Below the pieces are notes generated by a model. It was not told where the DNA came from. It searched no databases and saw only the letters and a list, made by a program, of their open reading frames with translations. Position numbers and translations under genes: made by a program. Below are positions 8,412 through 18,800 of a DNA stretch of 64,000 nucleotides, one piece after another (within the stretch, counting starts at the first letter, position 1; each line of letters starts with the position of its first letter). Origin of the DNA: Phycisphaerales bacterium (GTDB lineage Bacteria > Planctomycetota > Phycisphaerae > Phycisphaerales > UBA1924); assembly GCA_028284805.1 (NCBI GenBank), contig JANQQZ010000132.1, forward strand, positions 1-64,000. The letters run 5' to 3'.

Positions 8412-9302
8412 TCACAGCACGTCCGTGATCGTCTGTTCGGTCCGCATGAACGAGACGAACCCAACCACGAGTATCACCACCGTGCTGAACAAGCCGGCAG
8501 CCACCATACTCGCGGACAGCGGGAAGACGCCTCCGAGCACCGCGTACCGGACTCCCTCACACACAAGCACCATTGGGTTCAGCGCGTACCACTGCTGAAA
8601 GCGCTCGGGCACGCGCGACACGCTGTACAGCACGGGTGTCGAAAAGAACCACAGGTGCAGCATGATGGGCAGGAAGTGCTGCACGTCCTTGAACTGTGCG
8701 TTGAACGAGGACAGCAGCATGCCCATACCGGTCGCCGCCGACATGCCGATCACCCCGAACACGGGCAGCCAGAGCAACTCCCAGCCCGGCACATACCGAT
8801 ACGCGAGCAGGATCCCAACGAGCACGACCATCCCAATCGCTGTATCGAGCAGGGGGCTGATGACGTTCGAGACAGGCAGCAGCAGCCTTGGAAAGTACAC
8901 CTTGGCGAGCAACGAGGAGTCCTTCACGAGCGCCTGCGCCGCCCGCCCCGCGCTCGAGTTGAAATAGTTCCACGCGAGCATCGCAGGGAACAGGAAGACC
9001 ACATAGGGATGATCCGTGCTCTGGCGGTCGAAGAAGACGTCAAACACCAGCCAGTACACGCCCAGCGAGGCCGCGGGGACGATGACCGCCCAGGCCACGC
9101 CCAGCAGGGCCTCGCGGTACCGAACGGAGATGTCTCGCCGCACGAGCATCCAGAGCAGCTCGCGCCGAGCCATGGCCTCGCTCAGCCTAGCTCGCCACCC
9201 GCGCCGGGTGGCATCGACCACGTAGCTGATCCCGGTGTCGTTGCGGTCCTCGCCCGGACTGCTCGGATCGGTCTCGGATGTATTGGCTTCGATGGAGGTC
9301 AA
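8412..9302 (-). CDS. wzm: ABC transporter permease, polysaccharide export (Wzm-type)
   Basis: This is a protein of about 296 residues of the ABC-2 permease family. RRDISVRYREALLGVAWAVI is the amphipathic lead-in typical of Wzm/TagG. About six membrane helices follow (for example AVIVPAASLGVYWLVF, AIGMVVLVGILLAYRY, MLHLWFFSTPVLYSVS). The open frame extends much further upstream, but that part is antisense to the CMP-sugar synthetase gene. A TTG at 9302 with AGAAGGA about ten bases before it gives a normal-length protein. It is the first gene of the leftward glycan-export run. The 75-base gap to the divergent gene at 9378 must hold both promoters. Confidence 0.9.
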   Translation of the reverse strand: MTSIEANTSETDPSSPGEDRNDTGISYVVDATRRGWRARLSEAMARRELLWMLVRRDISVRYREALLGVAWAVIVPAASLGVYWLVFDVFFDRQSTDHPYVVFLFPAMLAWNYFNSSAGRAAQALVKDSSLLAKVYFPRLLLPVSNVISPLLDTAIGMVVLVGILLAYRYVPGWELLWLPVFGVIGMSAATGMGMLLSSFNAQFKDVQHFLPIMLHLWFFSTPVLYSVSRVPERFQQWYALNPMVLVCEGVRYAVLGGVFPLSASMVAAGLFSTVVILVVGFVSFMRTEQTITDVL

Positions 9303-9377
9303 GCCAGTCTGTCCTTCTGCTCGCGGCCTGTGTCCGGATCCTACACTCCCGGAAAGCCCAGGCGGGACCGAGCAGCC

Positions 9378-10079
9378 ATGACCATCCCCAAGCCGGATCG
9401 CCGAGTGACCGCGATCGTACCGATGCGTCACAGCAGCGAACGCATCCCCTACAAGAACTTCGCGGATTTCAGGGGCAAGCCGCTCTTCTGCCACATCCTC
9501 GACTCGCTCTTGGGTGCCAGCGGAGTGACCACGATCGTCGTGGACACAGACAGCCCCCGCGTGATGGACGAGTGCGACAGAAGGTACCCCGATGTCATCG
9601 TCCTCGAACGCCCGGAGTCGCTCCGTGACGGCGGCATCCCCATGAACGACGTGCTGCTCCACACCGTTTCCCAGCTCGAAGGCGATCACTTCCTGCAGAC
9701 GCACAGCACGAACCCCCTGCTCAGAAGCTCGACGATCGATTCTGCGATCATCGAGTACCTCGATGGGCTCCCGGAGCACGACTCGCTCTTCGGCGTGACG
9801 CGCTGGCAGACCCGGCTCTACGACGACCAGGGGGCCCCCATCAACCACGACCCCGCCTTGCTCGCCAGGACGCAGGACCTGCCCCCGGTCTTCGAGGAAA
9901 ACTCGAACCTGTACCTCTTCAGCCGCTCGACGCTGGAGACCCACCGCAGGCGGATCGGGAGCAGCCCCCGACTCTTCGAGATCGACCGGCTCGAGGCGAC
10001 CGACATCGACGACACGGCGGGCTGGCGCCTGGCCGAAGCCATCGCCCAGGCAAAGCTGGTCGAGGAGCCAGGATCATGA
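9378..10079 (+). CDS. CMP-sugar synthetase (cytidylyltransferase, NeuA/PtmB/KdsB-like)
   Basis: The 233-residue protein starts VTAIVPMRHSSERIPYKNF, the P-x-R-x-x-S-x-R-x-P-x-K-N nucleotide-binding loop of CMP-nonulosonate and CMP-Kdo synthetases. LQTHSTNPLLRS (about residues 110-121) corresponds to the QxTSPLR acceptor motif, and IDRLEATDIDD near the end supplies acidic metal ligands. It would activate an acidic sugar with CTP, giving CMP-sugar and pyrophosphate. ATG 9378 was chosen because the longer frame is antisense to wzm and wzt. The stop overlaps the next gene as ATGA. Donor use by the DUF115 proteins in this locus is inferred. No NeuB-type synthase is present in the window. Confidence 0.88.
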   Translation: MTIPKPDRRVTAIVPMRHSSERIPYKNFADFRGKPLFCHILDSLLGASGVTTIVVDTDSPRVMDECDRRYPDVIVLERPESLRDGGIPMNDVLLHTVSQLEGDHFLQTHSTNPLLRSSTIDSAIIEYLDGLPEHDSLFGVTRWQTRLYDDQGAPINHDPALLARTQDLPPVFEENSNLYLFSRSTLETHRRRIGSSPRLFEIDRLEATDIDDTAGWRLAEAIAQAKLVEEPGS

Positions 10080-11059
10080 TCACATTCCCCGATGGCGCCT
10101 TCGAGGGCATTAGGCTGCTGCTCACAGGCCCGCGCATCCTGCGTGACATCGAACTCGTCCGGCCCGAGCTCCAGCGACTCGGCTTCCAGGTCCGGACTGC
10201 GCAGGTCCGCCAACGCCTCACCGAGAGCGAGCTCATCCCGCTGGTCGACGATATCGACGCGGCCATCTGCGGCGGCGATCAGTGGACACGCAGAGTCTTC
10301 GAGGCCGCTCCGAACCTCAGGGCGCTCTGCAAATGGGGTACGGGTGTCGATCAGATCGACTTCCAAGCTGCAGCGGACCACGGCGTGCTCGTGCGGAACG
10401 TGCCCGACGCCTTCAGCGTGCCAGTGTCCGATTCGGTGCTGTGTTTCATGCTCTGCTTTGCCCGCAAGATTCCCTGGCTGACGCACGAACTGAAGACGGG
10501 CCGATGGACGCCGCTCGATGGCCCGAGCCTTGCCGAGTGCACGCTCGGTGTGATCGGCGTCGGGAACATCGGCTCCGCCGTGCTCCGCAAGGCTTCCGCC
10601 TTCGGCATGAAACTGCTCGCGACCGACCCTCGTGATGACATCCCGCTCCAGCTCATCGACGACACCGGAGTCGACCTCGTGTCCCTCGAAGAGCTGTTGC
10701 AAGCGTCGGATTTCGTGAGCATCAACTGCGACCTGAACGACTCCAGCAAGGGGCTGATGTCCAAGGAGCAGTTCAAGCTGATGAAATCGTCGGGCGTGCT
10801 CATCAACACCGCACGCGGCGGCGTGGTCGATCAACCCGCGCTCATCCGGGCGCTGCAAGCGGGTGAGATCGCCGGCGCGGGCCTCGATGTCTTTGAAACC
10901 GAGCCCGTCCCGTCTGACAGCCCTCTGCTCGGGCTTGAGAACGTCCTGCTCTCACCCCACTTGGCGAACAGCTCCGACCGCGCTGCCCACCGTGTGCACC
11001 GCATCACGATCCGGAACATCGCCGAGCTGCTTCAGCAGGCATCGGAGCAAACGGTATGA
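10076..11059 (+). CDS. D-isomer-specific 2-hydroxyacid dehydrogenase
   Basis: This is a 327-residue NAD-dependent dehydrogenase of the phosphoglycerate/erythronate dehydrogenase type. The nucleotide-binding loop is LGVIGVGNIGSAVL (about residues 160-173). Catalytic Arg lies in NTARGGVVDQPAL, Glu in FETEPVP, and the proton-relay His in LLSPHLANSS. KWGTGVDQIDF is the usual substrate-side loop. It overlaps both neighbours by four bases (ATGA), so it is translationally coupled to the CMP-sugar synthetase and the SDR. It probably oxidises or reduces an intermediate of the activated sugar; the substrate is unknown. Confidence 0.88.
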   Translation: MITFPDGAFEGIRLLLTGPRILRDIELVRPELQRLGFQVRTAQVRQRLTESELIPLVDDIDAAICGGDQWTRRVFEAAPNLRALCKWGTGVDQIDFQAAADHGVLVRNVPDAFSVPVSDSVLCFMLCFARKIPWLTHELKTGRWTPLDGPSLAECTLGVIGVGNIGSAVLRKASAFGMKLLATDPRDDIPLQLIDDTGVDLVSLEELLQASDFVSINCDLNDSSKGLMSKEQFKLMKSSGVLINTARGGVVDQPALIRALQAGEIAGAGLDVFETEPVPSDSPLLGLENVLLSPHLANSSDRAAHRVHRITIRNIAELLQQASEQTV

Positions 11060-11814
11060 ACCAGTCGCACGAACGCCATGTTTTGGTCACGGGCTCCTCG
11101 GGGGGCATCGGCTCGGCGATCTGCCGGGTGTTCCACGAGGCGCGCTGGACCGTCTTCGGCGTCGACCGGCGCCACGAGACCTCGCCCTGGGTCGATGAGT
11201 TCATCGAGGCCGATATCTCCGAGCCTTCCGCACCCAGCGCGATCTTCGACCGCGTCCGTGAGAGGACTGATCGCCTTCACGCCCTGGTAAACAACGCTGC
11301 CCTGCAGATCTGCAAACCGGTTCTGGAGACCACCCCCGAAGAGTGGGACGCGGTGATGGCCTCGAACATCCGCTCGGTGTTTCTCTCGGTCCGCGAGGCG
11401 TTCGAGCTTCTGCGTGAGGCCAAGGGATCGGTGATCAACGTGTCGAGCGTGCACGCGATGGCGACCAGCCGAAGCATCGGCGCATACGCAGCCAGCAAGG
11501 GCGCTCTGCTGGCGTTCACCAGGTCGCTCGCGCTCGAGTTTGGGGAGTACGGCATCCGAGTCAACGCGCTCCTGCCCGGCGCGGTCGACACGCCGATGCT
11601 GCACGCGGGACTGTCCCGGGGGCATGTCGACGCCGATTCGATCGACGGACTGGTGCGGGGTCTGGGGCACAAGCATGTTCTCGGGCGTGTGGGCCAGCCC
11701 GAAGAGATCGGTCGTTCGGTACTGTTTCTCGCGGACCCCTACTCGTCGTCATTCATAACGGGTCAGTCTCTCGTCGTCGACGGCGGCGCACTGGCGCGCC
11801 TCAGCACCGAGTAG
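11056..11814 (+). CDS. SDR family oxidoreductase (PtmA-like)
   Basis: This is a 252-residue classical short-chain dehydrogenase. It has the cofactor motif VTGSSGGIGSA (TGxxxGxG), NNAA at the end of strand 4, catalytic Ser in INVSSVHAM, and YAASK with catalytic Tyr and Lys. NALLPGAVDTPML and ITGQSLVVDGG close the fold. An SDR next to a CMP-sugar synthetase is the arrangement of ptmA/ptmB in legionaminate-type pathways, so an NAD(P)-dependent step in nonulosonate synthesis or modification is plausible. It overlaps the dehydrogenase stop as ATGA. Confidence 0.88.
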   Translation: MNQSHERHVLVTGSSGGIGSAICRVFHEARWTVFGVDRRHETSPWVDEFIEADISEPSAPSAIFDRVRERTDRLHALVNNAALQICKPVLETTPEEWDAVMASNIRSVFLSVREAFELLREAKGSVINVSSVHAMATSRSIGAYAASKGALLAFTRSLALEFGEYGIRVNALLPGAVDTPMLHAGLSRGHVDADSIDGLVRGLGHKHVLGRVGQPEEIGRSVLFLADPYSSSFITGQSLVVDGGALARLSTE

Positions 11815-11897
11815 CCGGGCGCACGATGCCTGAGTTTGATGCAGCGGATCGCGGTTGACCGAGATACTGTTTGCATCCGAGCCCGGAGCATGCCAGC

Positions 11898-12713
11898 GTG
11901 ACGACACGCCCCCCCGCCATCGCAGTACTCATGCCGGTCTACAACGCCGAGGCGTTCATCGACCAGGCAGTGCGCAGCATCCGGGGGCAGAGCTTCACCG
12001 ACTTTGAACTGATCATCGTCGACGACGGCTCGAGCGACGACTCGCTCGCCATCCTGCGCGAGCATGCCCAAGAAGACCGTCGGATAACGCTGATCAGCCG
12101 CCCCAACACCGGGCTCGTCGGTGCGCTGAACGAGATGGCGGACGTCGCGCGTTCACCGCTTCTCGCGCGGATGGACGCCGACGACATCGCGCTGCCCGAC
12201 CGCTTCCAACGCCAGCTGGACTGGTTCAGCCGCCATCCGAGGACCGTTTGTCTGGGCGGGCGCGTCGAGCTGATCGCCGAATCGGGACAGCCGCTCGAGT
12301 CCCCTGATCCGGTGACGGGCAATGACCGGATCCAGCAGGAGGCGCTCGCTGGGCGGACTCCCCTCTCGCACCCCGCTGTGATGATGCGCGCCGAAGCCTT
12401 CCAGCAGGTCGGGGGCTACCGCGACGAGGCCTACCCCGCTGAGGATCTCGATCTCTTCCTCCGACTGGGGGAACTGGGCGAGCTCCACAACCTGCCCGAG
12501 ACCGTGTTGCGTTACCGCATGCACGGCGGCTCGGTCAGCGTGCAGCACAGCAAACGCCAGATCCAGAAGATGCGTCAGGCGTGCGAGGCCGCCTGGTCGC
12601 GCCGGGGCATCACGGGCCGCTTCGGTGTGAGCATCGAGGCCAAGCCTCAGGGCGACGAGAACTGCCCGATCCTGGCCAACCCGACAGCCTCGGCGCTCGC
12701 CGGGCGGGCCTGA
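11898..12713 (+). CDS. Glycosyltransferase family 2 protein
   Basis: This is a 271-residue GT2 enzyme: IAVLMPVYNAEAFIDQAV, then IIVDDGSSDDSLAIL and ARMDADDIALPDRF (the DxD metal site). The acceptor block is PAEDLDLFLRLGELGEL, followed by YRMHGGSVS. I chose GTG 11898, just before the conserved strand; a TTG nine codons upstream (11871) is possible. It is last in the rightward CMP-sugar run, with an 83-base gap after the SDR that may hold its own promoter. No membrane helix is seen. Acceptor and donor are unknown. Confidence 0.87.
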   Translation: MTTRPPAIAVLMPVYNAEAFIDQAVRSIRGQSFTDFELIIVDDGSSDDSLAILREHAQEDRRITLISRPNTGLVGALNEMADVARSPLLARMDADDIALPDRFQRQLDWFSRHPRTVCLGGRVELIAESGQPLESPDPVTGNDRIQQEALAGRTPLSHPAVMMRAEAFQQVGGYRDEAYPAEDLDLFLRLGELGELHNLPETVLRYRMHGGSVSVQHSKRQIQKMRQACEAAWSRRGITGRFGVSIEAKPQGDENCPILANPTASALAGRA

Positions 12714-12742
12714 TCGACGGGCCCACTTCCAACAAACTTCAG

Positions 12743-12816
12743 TCAGGGCGACTGGAGTTGAACCAGCGACCTCGTGCACCCAAAGCACGTGCTCTACCAA
12801 GCTGAGCTACGCCCTG
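12743..12816 (-). tRNA. tRNA-Pro (anticodon UGG)
   Basis: The minus strand folds into a 74-base cloverleaf. The 7-bp acceptor stem is CAGGGCG/CGCCCTG, the D stem GCTC/GAGC, and the anticodon stem CGTGC/GCACG with loop TTTGGGT, giving UGG. The T stem is GCTGG/CCAGT (one G-U pair) with loop TTCAACT. The discriminator is A and CCA is not encoded. It lies directly downstream of the pseudopilin operon and converges on the GT2 gene. Confidence 0.95.
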
Positions 12817-12818
12817 TC

Positions 12819-12838
12819 GCGGGCCGACGTCGGCCCGC
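12819..12838 (-). terminator. Perfect 20-base palindrome between gspK-like gene and tRNA-Pro
   Basis: GCGGGCCGACGTCGGCCCGC is fully self-complementary. It starts 17 bases after the pseudopilin operon's last stop and ends two bases before the tRNA 5' end. It can form a strong hairpin, but there is no T-run after it. It could be a terminator without a U-tract, a processing signal separating mRNA from tRNA, or a protein-binding site. Which of these is not decided by sequence. Confidence 0.35.
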
Positions 12839-12855
12839 AGCAAGTCTAGCGTCGC

Positions 12856-15800
12856 CTACTCGGGCTGGTACACCGGGTTCCGGACCTCTTCGCCGTAGGG
12901 CACCCGAAGGTACGCCAGCACGCGAGGAGGCTGGCCCCGCGAAACCACGTTCGAACGGTCCACGATCATCAGGTACCGACCCCGGAAGCTCGGGCGCATC
13001 GGTTCGCTGTCGTCCAGGTCCTCGACGTCGTCGTCCTCGAACCCGTGCACGACGATCCAGGCCGCGTAGAAGTCGCTGCTCGTGCTCACGGCGTTCGCCA
13101 GCATGTTGATCTGAACCAGCTGCTCGTCGTAGTCGTCGGGGATCTGATCCGCCACGGGGAGTTGGAACTGGGCACCCGCGTCATCCGAGAACCGGATCGG
13201 ATCACCCAGCAGCGACGGATCCAGGCTGACGATCCGCAGTTCGTTGCCGATGATGAAGTCCCGGACCGCATCGGCATCGGTAAAATCTGGCTCGCCACCC
13301 GCCGGGTCGCCGGTCGTCGGGTCGACGAAGATCTGACTGACCGTCCGCCGATCGCGGGCGGTCCAATCCATGCCGAACTGGAAGCGAGCCGCAGCGACAC
13401 CACCTCCGGGCTCCCCGCTCGACCGGACGGCCATCAGCTCGCCGATCGACCCAAAGCCCGGCGCGGTGCGCAGAGCGGGAATCGCGGGCCCGTTGCTCAG
13501 ATCGGGCACGCCGTCGCCGCTGGTGTCCACGGCGTCGCGCAGGATCTGGACGCCCCGCGTCAAGTCAGGGTTGCCCGCCTGATCCAGGGCGGCGAACGGC
13601 CCCATGTTCAAGGGCTCGTCAATATCCGAGCCCGCAAGGCCCGCCCCACGCAGCAGTCTCTTGGCCCCAGAGGCCGGCTCGCGGTAGCTCAGGATCGATG
13701 ACGCAACATCGAGCCTGCCGTAGAGCTCTGAGATCGAACCGCTCGGCAGTCCCGGGTCCGCTGAGCCCGGCAACATCACGTTGGGATAGGCGACCTGCAG
13801 CCCGTTGCCCGTCGCCTCGTTCCCGATCCGCGCCGACCACGCAGGCACGGCGTTCGTCGGCACACCATCGTTGGTGTCGGGCACGTCGCGATACACACCG
13901 GGCAGCGTCCGCAGCACGCTGGGCGCGGCCGTGTTGATGTTCACCGTGCCCGCGATGGGCGACGCGATGCCGCCGTAGGCCCGGTCGGGCAGATCCCCGC
14001 CCGCCTGGGCGATGTCGAACAGGCTGAGCGCCGCCGGGATGCCCAGCCCGCGGATGCGGTCGACAACCGGGTTGAACGGGTCGTTCGCGAACGAGCCGTC
14101 GCCGTCGTCGTCCTCGGCGTCGACGTACGGCACAAAGTCGTCCAGACGCAGGTGCCCGCGGTCGAGCACGCCCGCCAGCTGCTCGAAGACATCGGTGTTC
14201 GCGCCCGCCGGGCTCTCGAGCTCGTCCAGAGTTCCCTCGGCGACTCCGAGCGCTTCGCTCAGCGTCGTCCACTGATCGATGTACGCCTCTGCGCGAGCGA
14301 CCGGGTCGGCGATGGGTGGGTAGCCGTCGGGGCCGACAGCGGTTGTCCGCAAGGGCATGCGGTACGGACCGACAGCGATGACGTTCAGCAGATCGCCGAC
14401 ACGCAGCTGCGGGAAGCCATCGATGCTCGTGCGGAACTCACGCGAGTTGCGGCTGATCTGCAGCAGGCTTGACCCGCCATAAGTGTCAGTGCGAGAGGTA
14501 TTGGCGGTCACATCCAGATAGGCGTCGTTGGGTCCGCCCGTGAGGTACCGTGTGGCGTCGAGCACCGAGTTGAGGAACGTGGCCTGCCGCTGTGTCTTGA
14601 ATCGCCCGTTTCCTCCGTTGATCCCACCGAGTTGCTCAACAATGAAGTCATTCAGCGTCGACGCACCCTCATAGTTTCGGCTGATCGTGGTTCCGAGCGA
14701 GAAATCCGTGAAAGACGCGTCAAACCAAAGCTCTGTTGGCGTGAATGGGCCGGCATCGGCTTGCTCATTGTCCTCAACCGTCTCGATTGCATCAGGAGCA
14801 TTGGTGGCAAGCGACGCCGCCGGTAGCGCGCCGCTGGGGAGGCCGAAAACGGCGTTGTCGCCGGCTCCCGGGTTGATGCCGGACGGGACGGTGGGTGGAT
14901 CGCTTGGAATCATGCCATCCGGGCCCGGCAAGTCGTTCGCACGCCGGCCCCCGGTCGTGCCGTCAATGGCAGTCATGCTGGCATCGACCTCGAGCGATGC
15001 GTCGAAGCGCCGGAGCCTTGCCCAGAGGCCGATCGATCTCTGGGCGCCGGCGTTCATGCCCGGCCGACCCATACTGCTTTCGAACTGCTCTCCAAACGCA
15101 ACGGGCCCAACGCCATCGATGCTGAAGCCATCACCGGTAATCGCGTTCTGGACCGCATCGGGAGGTGTGTTCACCAAACCCGCATCAATGATTTCGGCTG
15201 GCTGGAGCCTGAGTCTCTGATCGAGGGCGGGGGTTTCACCTGCTTGGGTTGCTCCGGGATCGCTGAGGCGATCGGCCAACAGATCGTCACGCCGCCACTC
15301 GATGCTACTGCCAGTGGTACCCTGCTTATCGCCGAGATCCCACCACAGCAGTACGTTGGTGTTCTGCGGATTGTACTCGCCGTAGTCTGCGACATCGCCA
15401 GCCAGCAGATCATCGATAGCTGTCGGCGTCAGAGCGTTGCCGGCAAGGTCGAAACGCTCGAGCGGGAGCCGTAGGGAAGCATCATCAGGAACAATGGTCT
15501 CGATGATGTTTTGGGCCATCACAGAGGGCACCACCCCGCCGAAGGTCGGCGCGGTAAAGCCGCCGTTCCGGCCATCGGCTTCCGTAGCAACCAAGTTGAT
15601 GCGCTCCATGATGGGCAAATATGCCGCGGCACCGGTCGTCGCCAAGTTCACACCCGGATTCGTGGCAAACAAGAGCACTGTCTCACCCGGAGTCAGAATG
15701 ATCGAATCGGACGCCGAGCCGAACGTACGAGGCCTGTAGAGCGATTCGCCGAACTCAATGTAATAGTCATTCAGCGATACAGCTACGTCGAACGGGTTGA

Positions 15801-18800
15801 AGAGCTGGAACACCAACACCTGGAACAGAAAATCCTGGTTTACATCAGCGACCTCGCCGTCGATGTTGATGGTCCCGCGGACTAGATCATCGTTGTTCTG
15901 GAAGTCTCCGACCAGCGGATTGACATTGTCAGCGACCGCATATTCGCCCCACGCCTCTGTTCCTGTTGTCAGCAGATCGTTGTTCCGAAGGTCGGTCGTG
16001 TCTCCGGGAGTCCACGGACCGCCTCCGGAACCGGGCGGGACGCCGGGCGCTCGCGGCGCATCCCAGTACGCGTTGAAGTAGAACACCTCCGAAAGGAACG
16101 GCTGCGCCTCCACGCCGTAGACGATCATGGCGTCCGCCGAGGGGGCGGCGGGCGTTGCCGACGAGGTCTGCGCGAGCACGGTCTCGGTGTCGTCGATCGT
16201 CCCGTCGTTGTTGAAATCCCGGGCAAACAGCGCGTCGGCGTCGAGCTCGGCGATGTCGGTGTCGTCGATCCGTCCGTCTCCGTCCGAGTCCAGGGTCCCG
16301 TTCCCGTCCGCGTCGAGCAGGGGCGTCAGGAGCGTGAGGTCGCGGTCGGCCTCCTGCACGAGCCAGAGCAGGCCCCGCGAGGGCTCGTCGCGCCGCTGGG
16401 CGTACTCGGCGTCGTCGATCGTGCCGTCGTCGTTCGTGTCGAGCTCGTTGAAGCCGATGGCGATCGGATCGGGCACGCCGTCGCCGCCGCCGCTGCCGCC
16501 ACTGATGTCGACGAACGGAGCGTCGGCGCTGTCTCGGAAGTTAACCGCCATGTGCGCGGCGATTCGCAGGGCCATCTCGGGACCGGAGTGCCCATAGAAG
16601 AGCGTGCGGGCGTGATCGGGGACCACGAGCGTGCCGGTCGCGTTCTGCCATGCCGTGCCGCCCGCGAACTCGTTCAGGTGCGGCGCGAGCGCGCTGGCGT
16701 AGATCTCGAACCCGTTGCGGATGAGCGGGTTGCGGGCGTTGCTCTGCTCGTCGAGGTTGGCGTTGGAGCCGCCGGGCGCGGTGAGCACAGTCGGATCGCC
16801 CTCGTACCTCGGGCTGCCCAGCATGAGCTGGTCGGCGCGGTAGCGGCGTTGGGCATCGCTCAGCAGCGCGATGCCCGTGTTGTCTGTGGTGACCGAGCGG
16901 ATCGGGCGGCTGCCGCTGATGGTGGTCAGCAGCGAGCGGATGTCGAGCTGCGCTCGGGCGTGCCGGTTGAGCTCCTCGGGCGTGAGAGTGGCGCCCGTCG
17001 CGGTCGTGAGCTCGACGCCGAGTTCCGCGTCGAGCGAGCGGTCGGAGCGGAGCAGGCTGCGGGTGCGCAGGTCCTCGTCGGTATTGTCGGCAGTGAAGGC
17101 GAGCTCGAGGCCGCTGAAGACCTCGGGGTCGTTGGCGCCGTGGAACGTGAGCAGTTCGATGAGGTCGCTCACGCCGAAGGGGCTTGTGCGCGCGTTACCC
17201 CCGCCCGCGAACCCGGGCACGGTCGTGCCGAAGAGCGAGTGGTCCTCCCGGCGGCGTTCGGCGCCGACCGCCAGACCATCCCCGACCTCGTCAAGATCGG
17301 AGAGATAGGGCGTGTAGTCCCGCAAGTCGGCGGACCAGTCGGCCCCCTCGTTCTCCTCACCCGGAACACCCGTGGTGTTCGGGAAGTCAGGCTGGAAGAC
17401 CAGCGCCGGCGACCAGTCGCGGACGCTCTCGCGCAGGCGCAGGTACGCCTTGCGGGCCTGGCGCACGTGCTCGTCGTTGTCGAGGTCCTCGTAGTTGTTC
17501 CGACCTTCGCCCTCGAAGGCGTCGGCGTAGGCAAACTCGACGCCGTTGTCGGTCACGACCTGGCTGTGCATGTCGAGCGTGAGCAGGGTGAACAGGCTCA
17601 CATCGTTGGTGCCCTGCCCGGCGCGGGCGATCTGGCTGGGCGGCTCGATCCGGTCCATCGCGGTGTTCACGTTCACGAGCGCCGATAGGTCGATCACCCG
17701 CACCGCGGCGAAGTAGCGCCGGTTCGACTCGCCCAGCAGAGGCACCTCGAAGCCCGAGCTCGCGTCGACCAGCTCGAACCAACGCGAGTCGATGATACCG
17801 TCGCCATCGGCGTCGGCGTAGGAGTACTCCCAGTACCTCGGGTCGCTGGGGTCGTTGGTGTTAAACCCGTTACGTGAGAGCTCAGCGACCGTGCGGGCCA
17901 TGTTGCGCTGGTACATGGTCCAGTGCGCCGGCACGTTCCAGTTGGGGGTGACATTGCCCCCGCCATCGATCTGCGTGCCCGCATAATCGACCACGCCGGC
18001 AAAGCCGAGCACGAAATCATCGCTCACATCGACAGCGACGCCATCGACATCGAACAACGTCAGCCGCGGATCGCCTGTATCGGGATCGCGCGTGAGATCA
18101 AGCGACGGAGCACCGAAGTTGTCACGCAGATACGCGAGGTTCACGAACCGTCCGTCGGGCGCGAGGTTCGAGATCTGGACCCAGTCGAGCGCGCGGGCGT
18201 AGTACTCGATGTCGAGGTAGGCACCGCCCCCGACCAGGCCGGCGTTCTTGCTGCCCACACCGAAATCGGTCGGGCGGGTCGAGGCGAGCCAAGGGTCGGC
18301 CGCGATGCGCGGGTCCGTGGGGTACAGCCCGCCCAGGCTGCCCAGGTTGCCCGCGGAGGGGGCAGGCCACACGGTCGCGGCCGAGTGCCCGCCGCTCGGA
18401 CGGAACCGGATCAGCTCCTGCTCGAGCGCGGGCAGCGTCTGGAACCCGGGCTCGAGGCTGGGCACCGACAGCATCGAGAAGTCCGACACCGGTGCGTCGG
18501 TGGTCTCCAGGCGGTAGCGCGCGAAGTTCGCGAGGTCAGCGAGGGGCACGGCAGGGTTGAGGATCGTGAGCAGACGCTCCTCCGCCAAGTCGGGCTCGAT
18601 GTCGTGCACGTCGGCGCCGATGACCTCGGCGACGTGCAGCCCAAAGCGGTCGACGACCTCGCTCGCGTCGCGCTGCTGATTGACCGCCCGCCCGGTCGTG
18701 CGGTCGCCCTTGCCAAGCGCCGCGTACACCACGGTCAGGATCAGCACCATCGCCAGCGCGCCGAGCACGAGCAGCAGGATCGTGCCCCGCCGGCGCGCGC

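Noticed and set aside
8355-9377. N-terminal extension of the CMP-sugar synthetase across wzm
   Set aside because: The extension is antisense to wzm and wzt and resembles no protein. The conserved nucleotide-binding loop begins about 10 residues after ATG 9378.
9303-9944. N-terminal extension of Wzm beyond TTG 9302
   Set aside because: This part is antisense to the CMP-sugar synthetase and would add over 200 residues unlike any ABC-2 permease.
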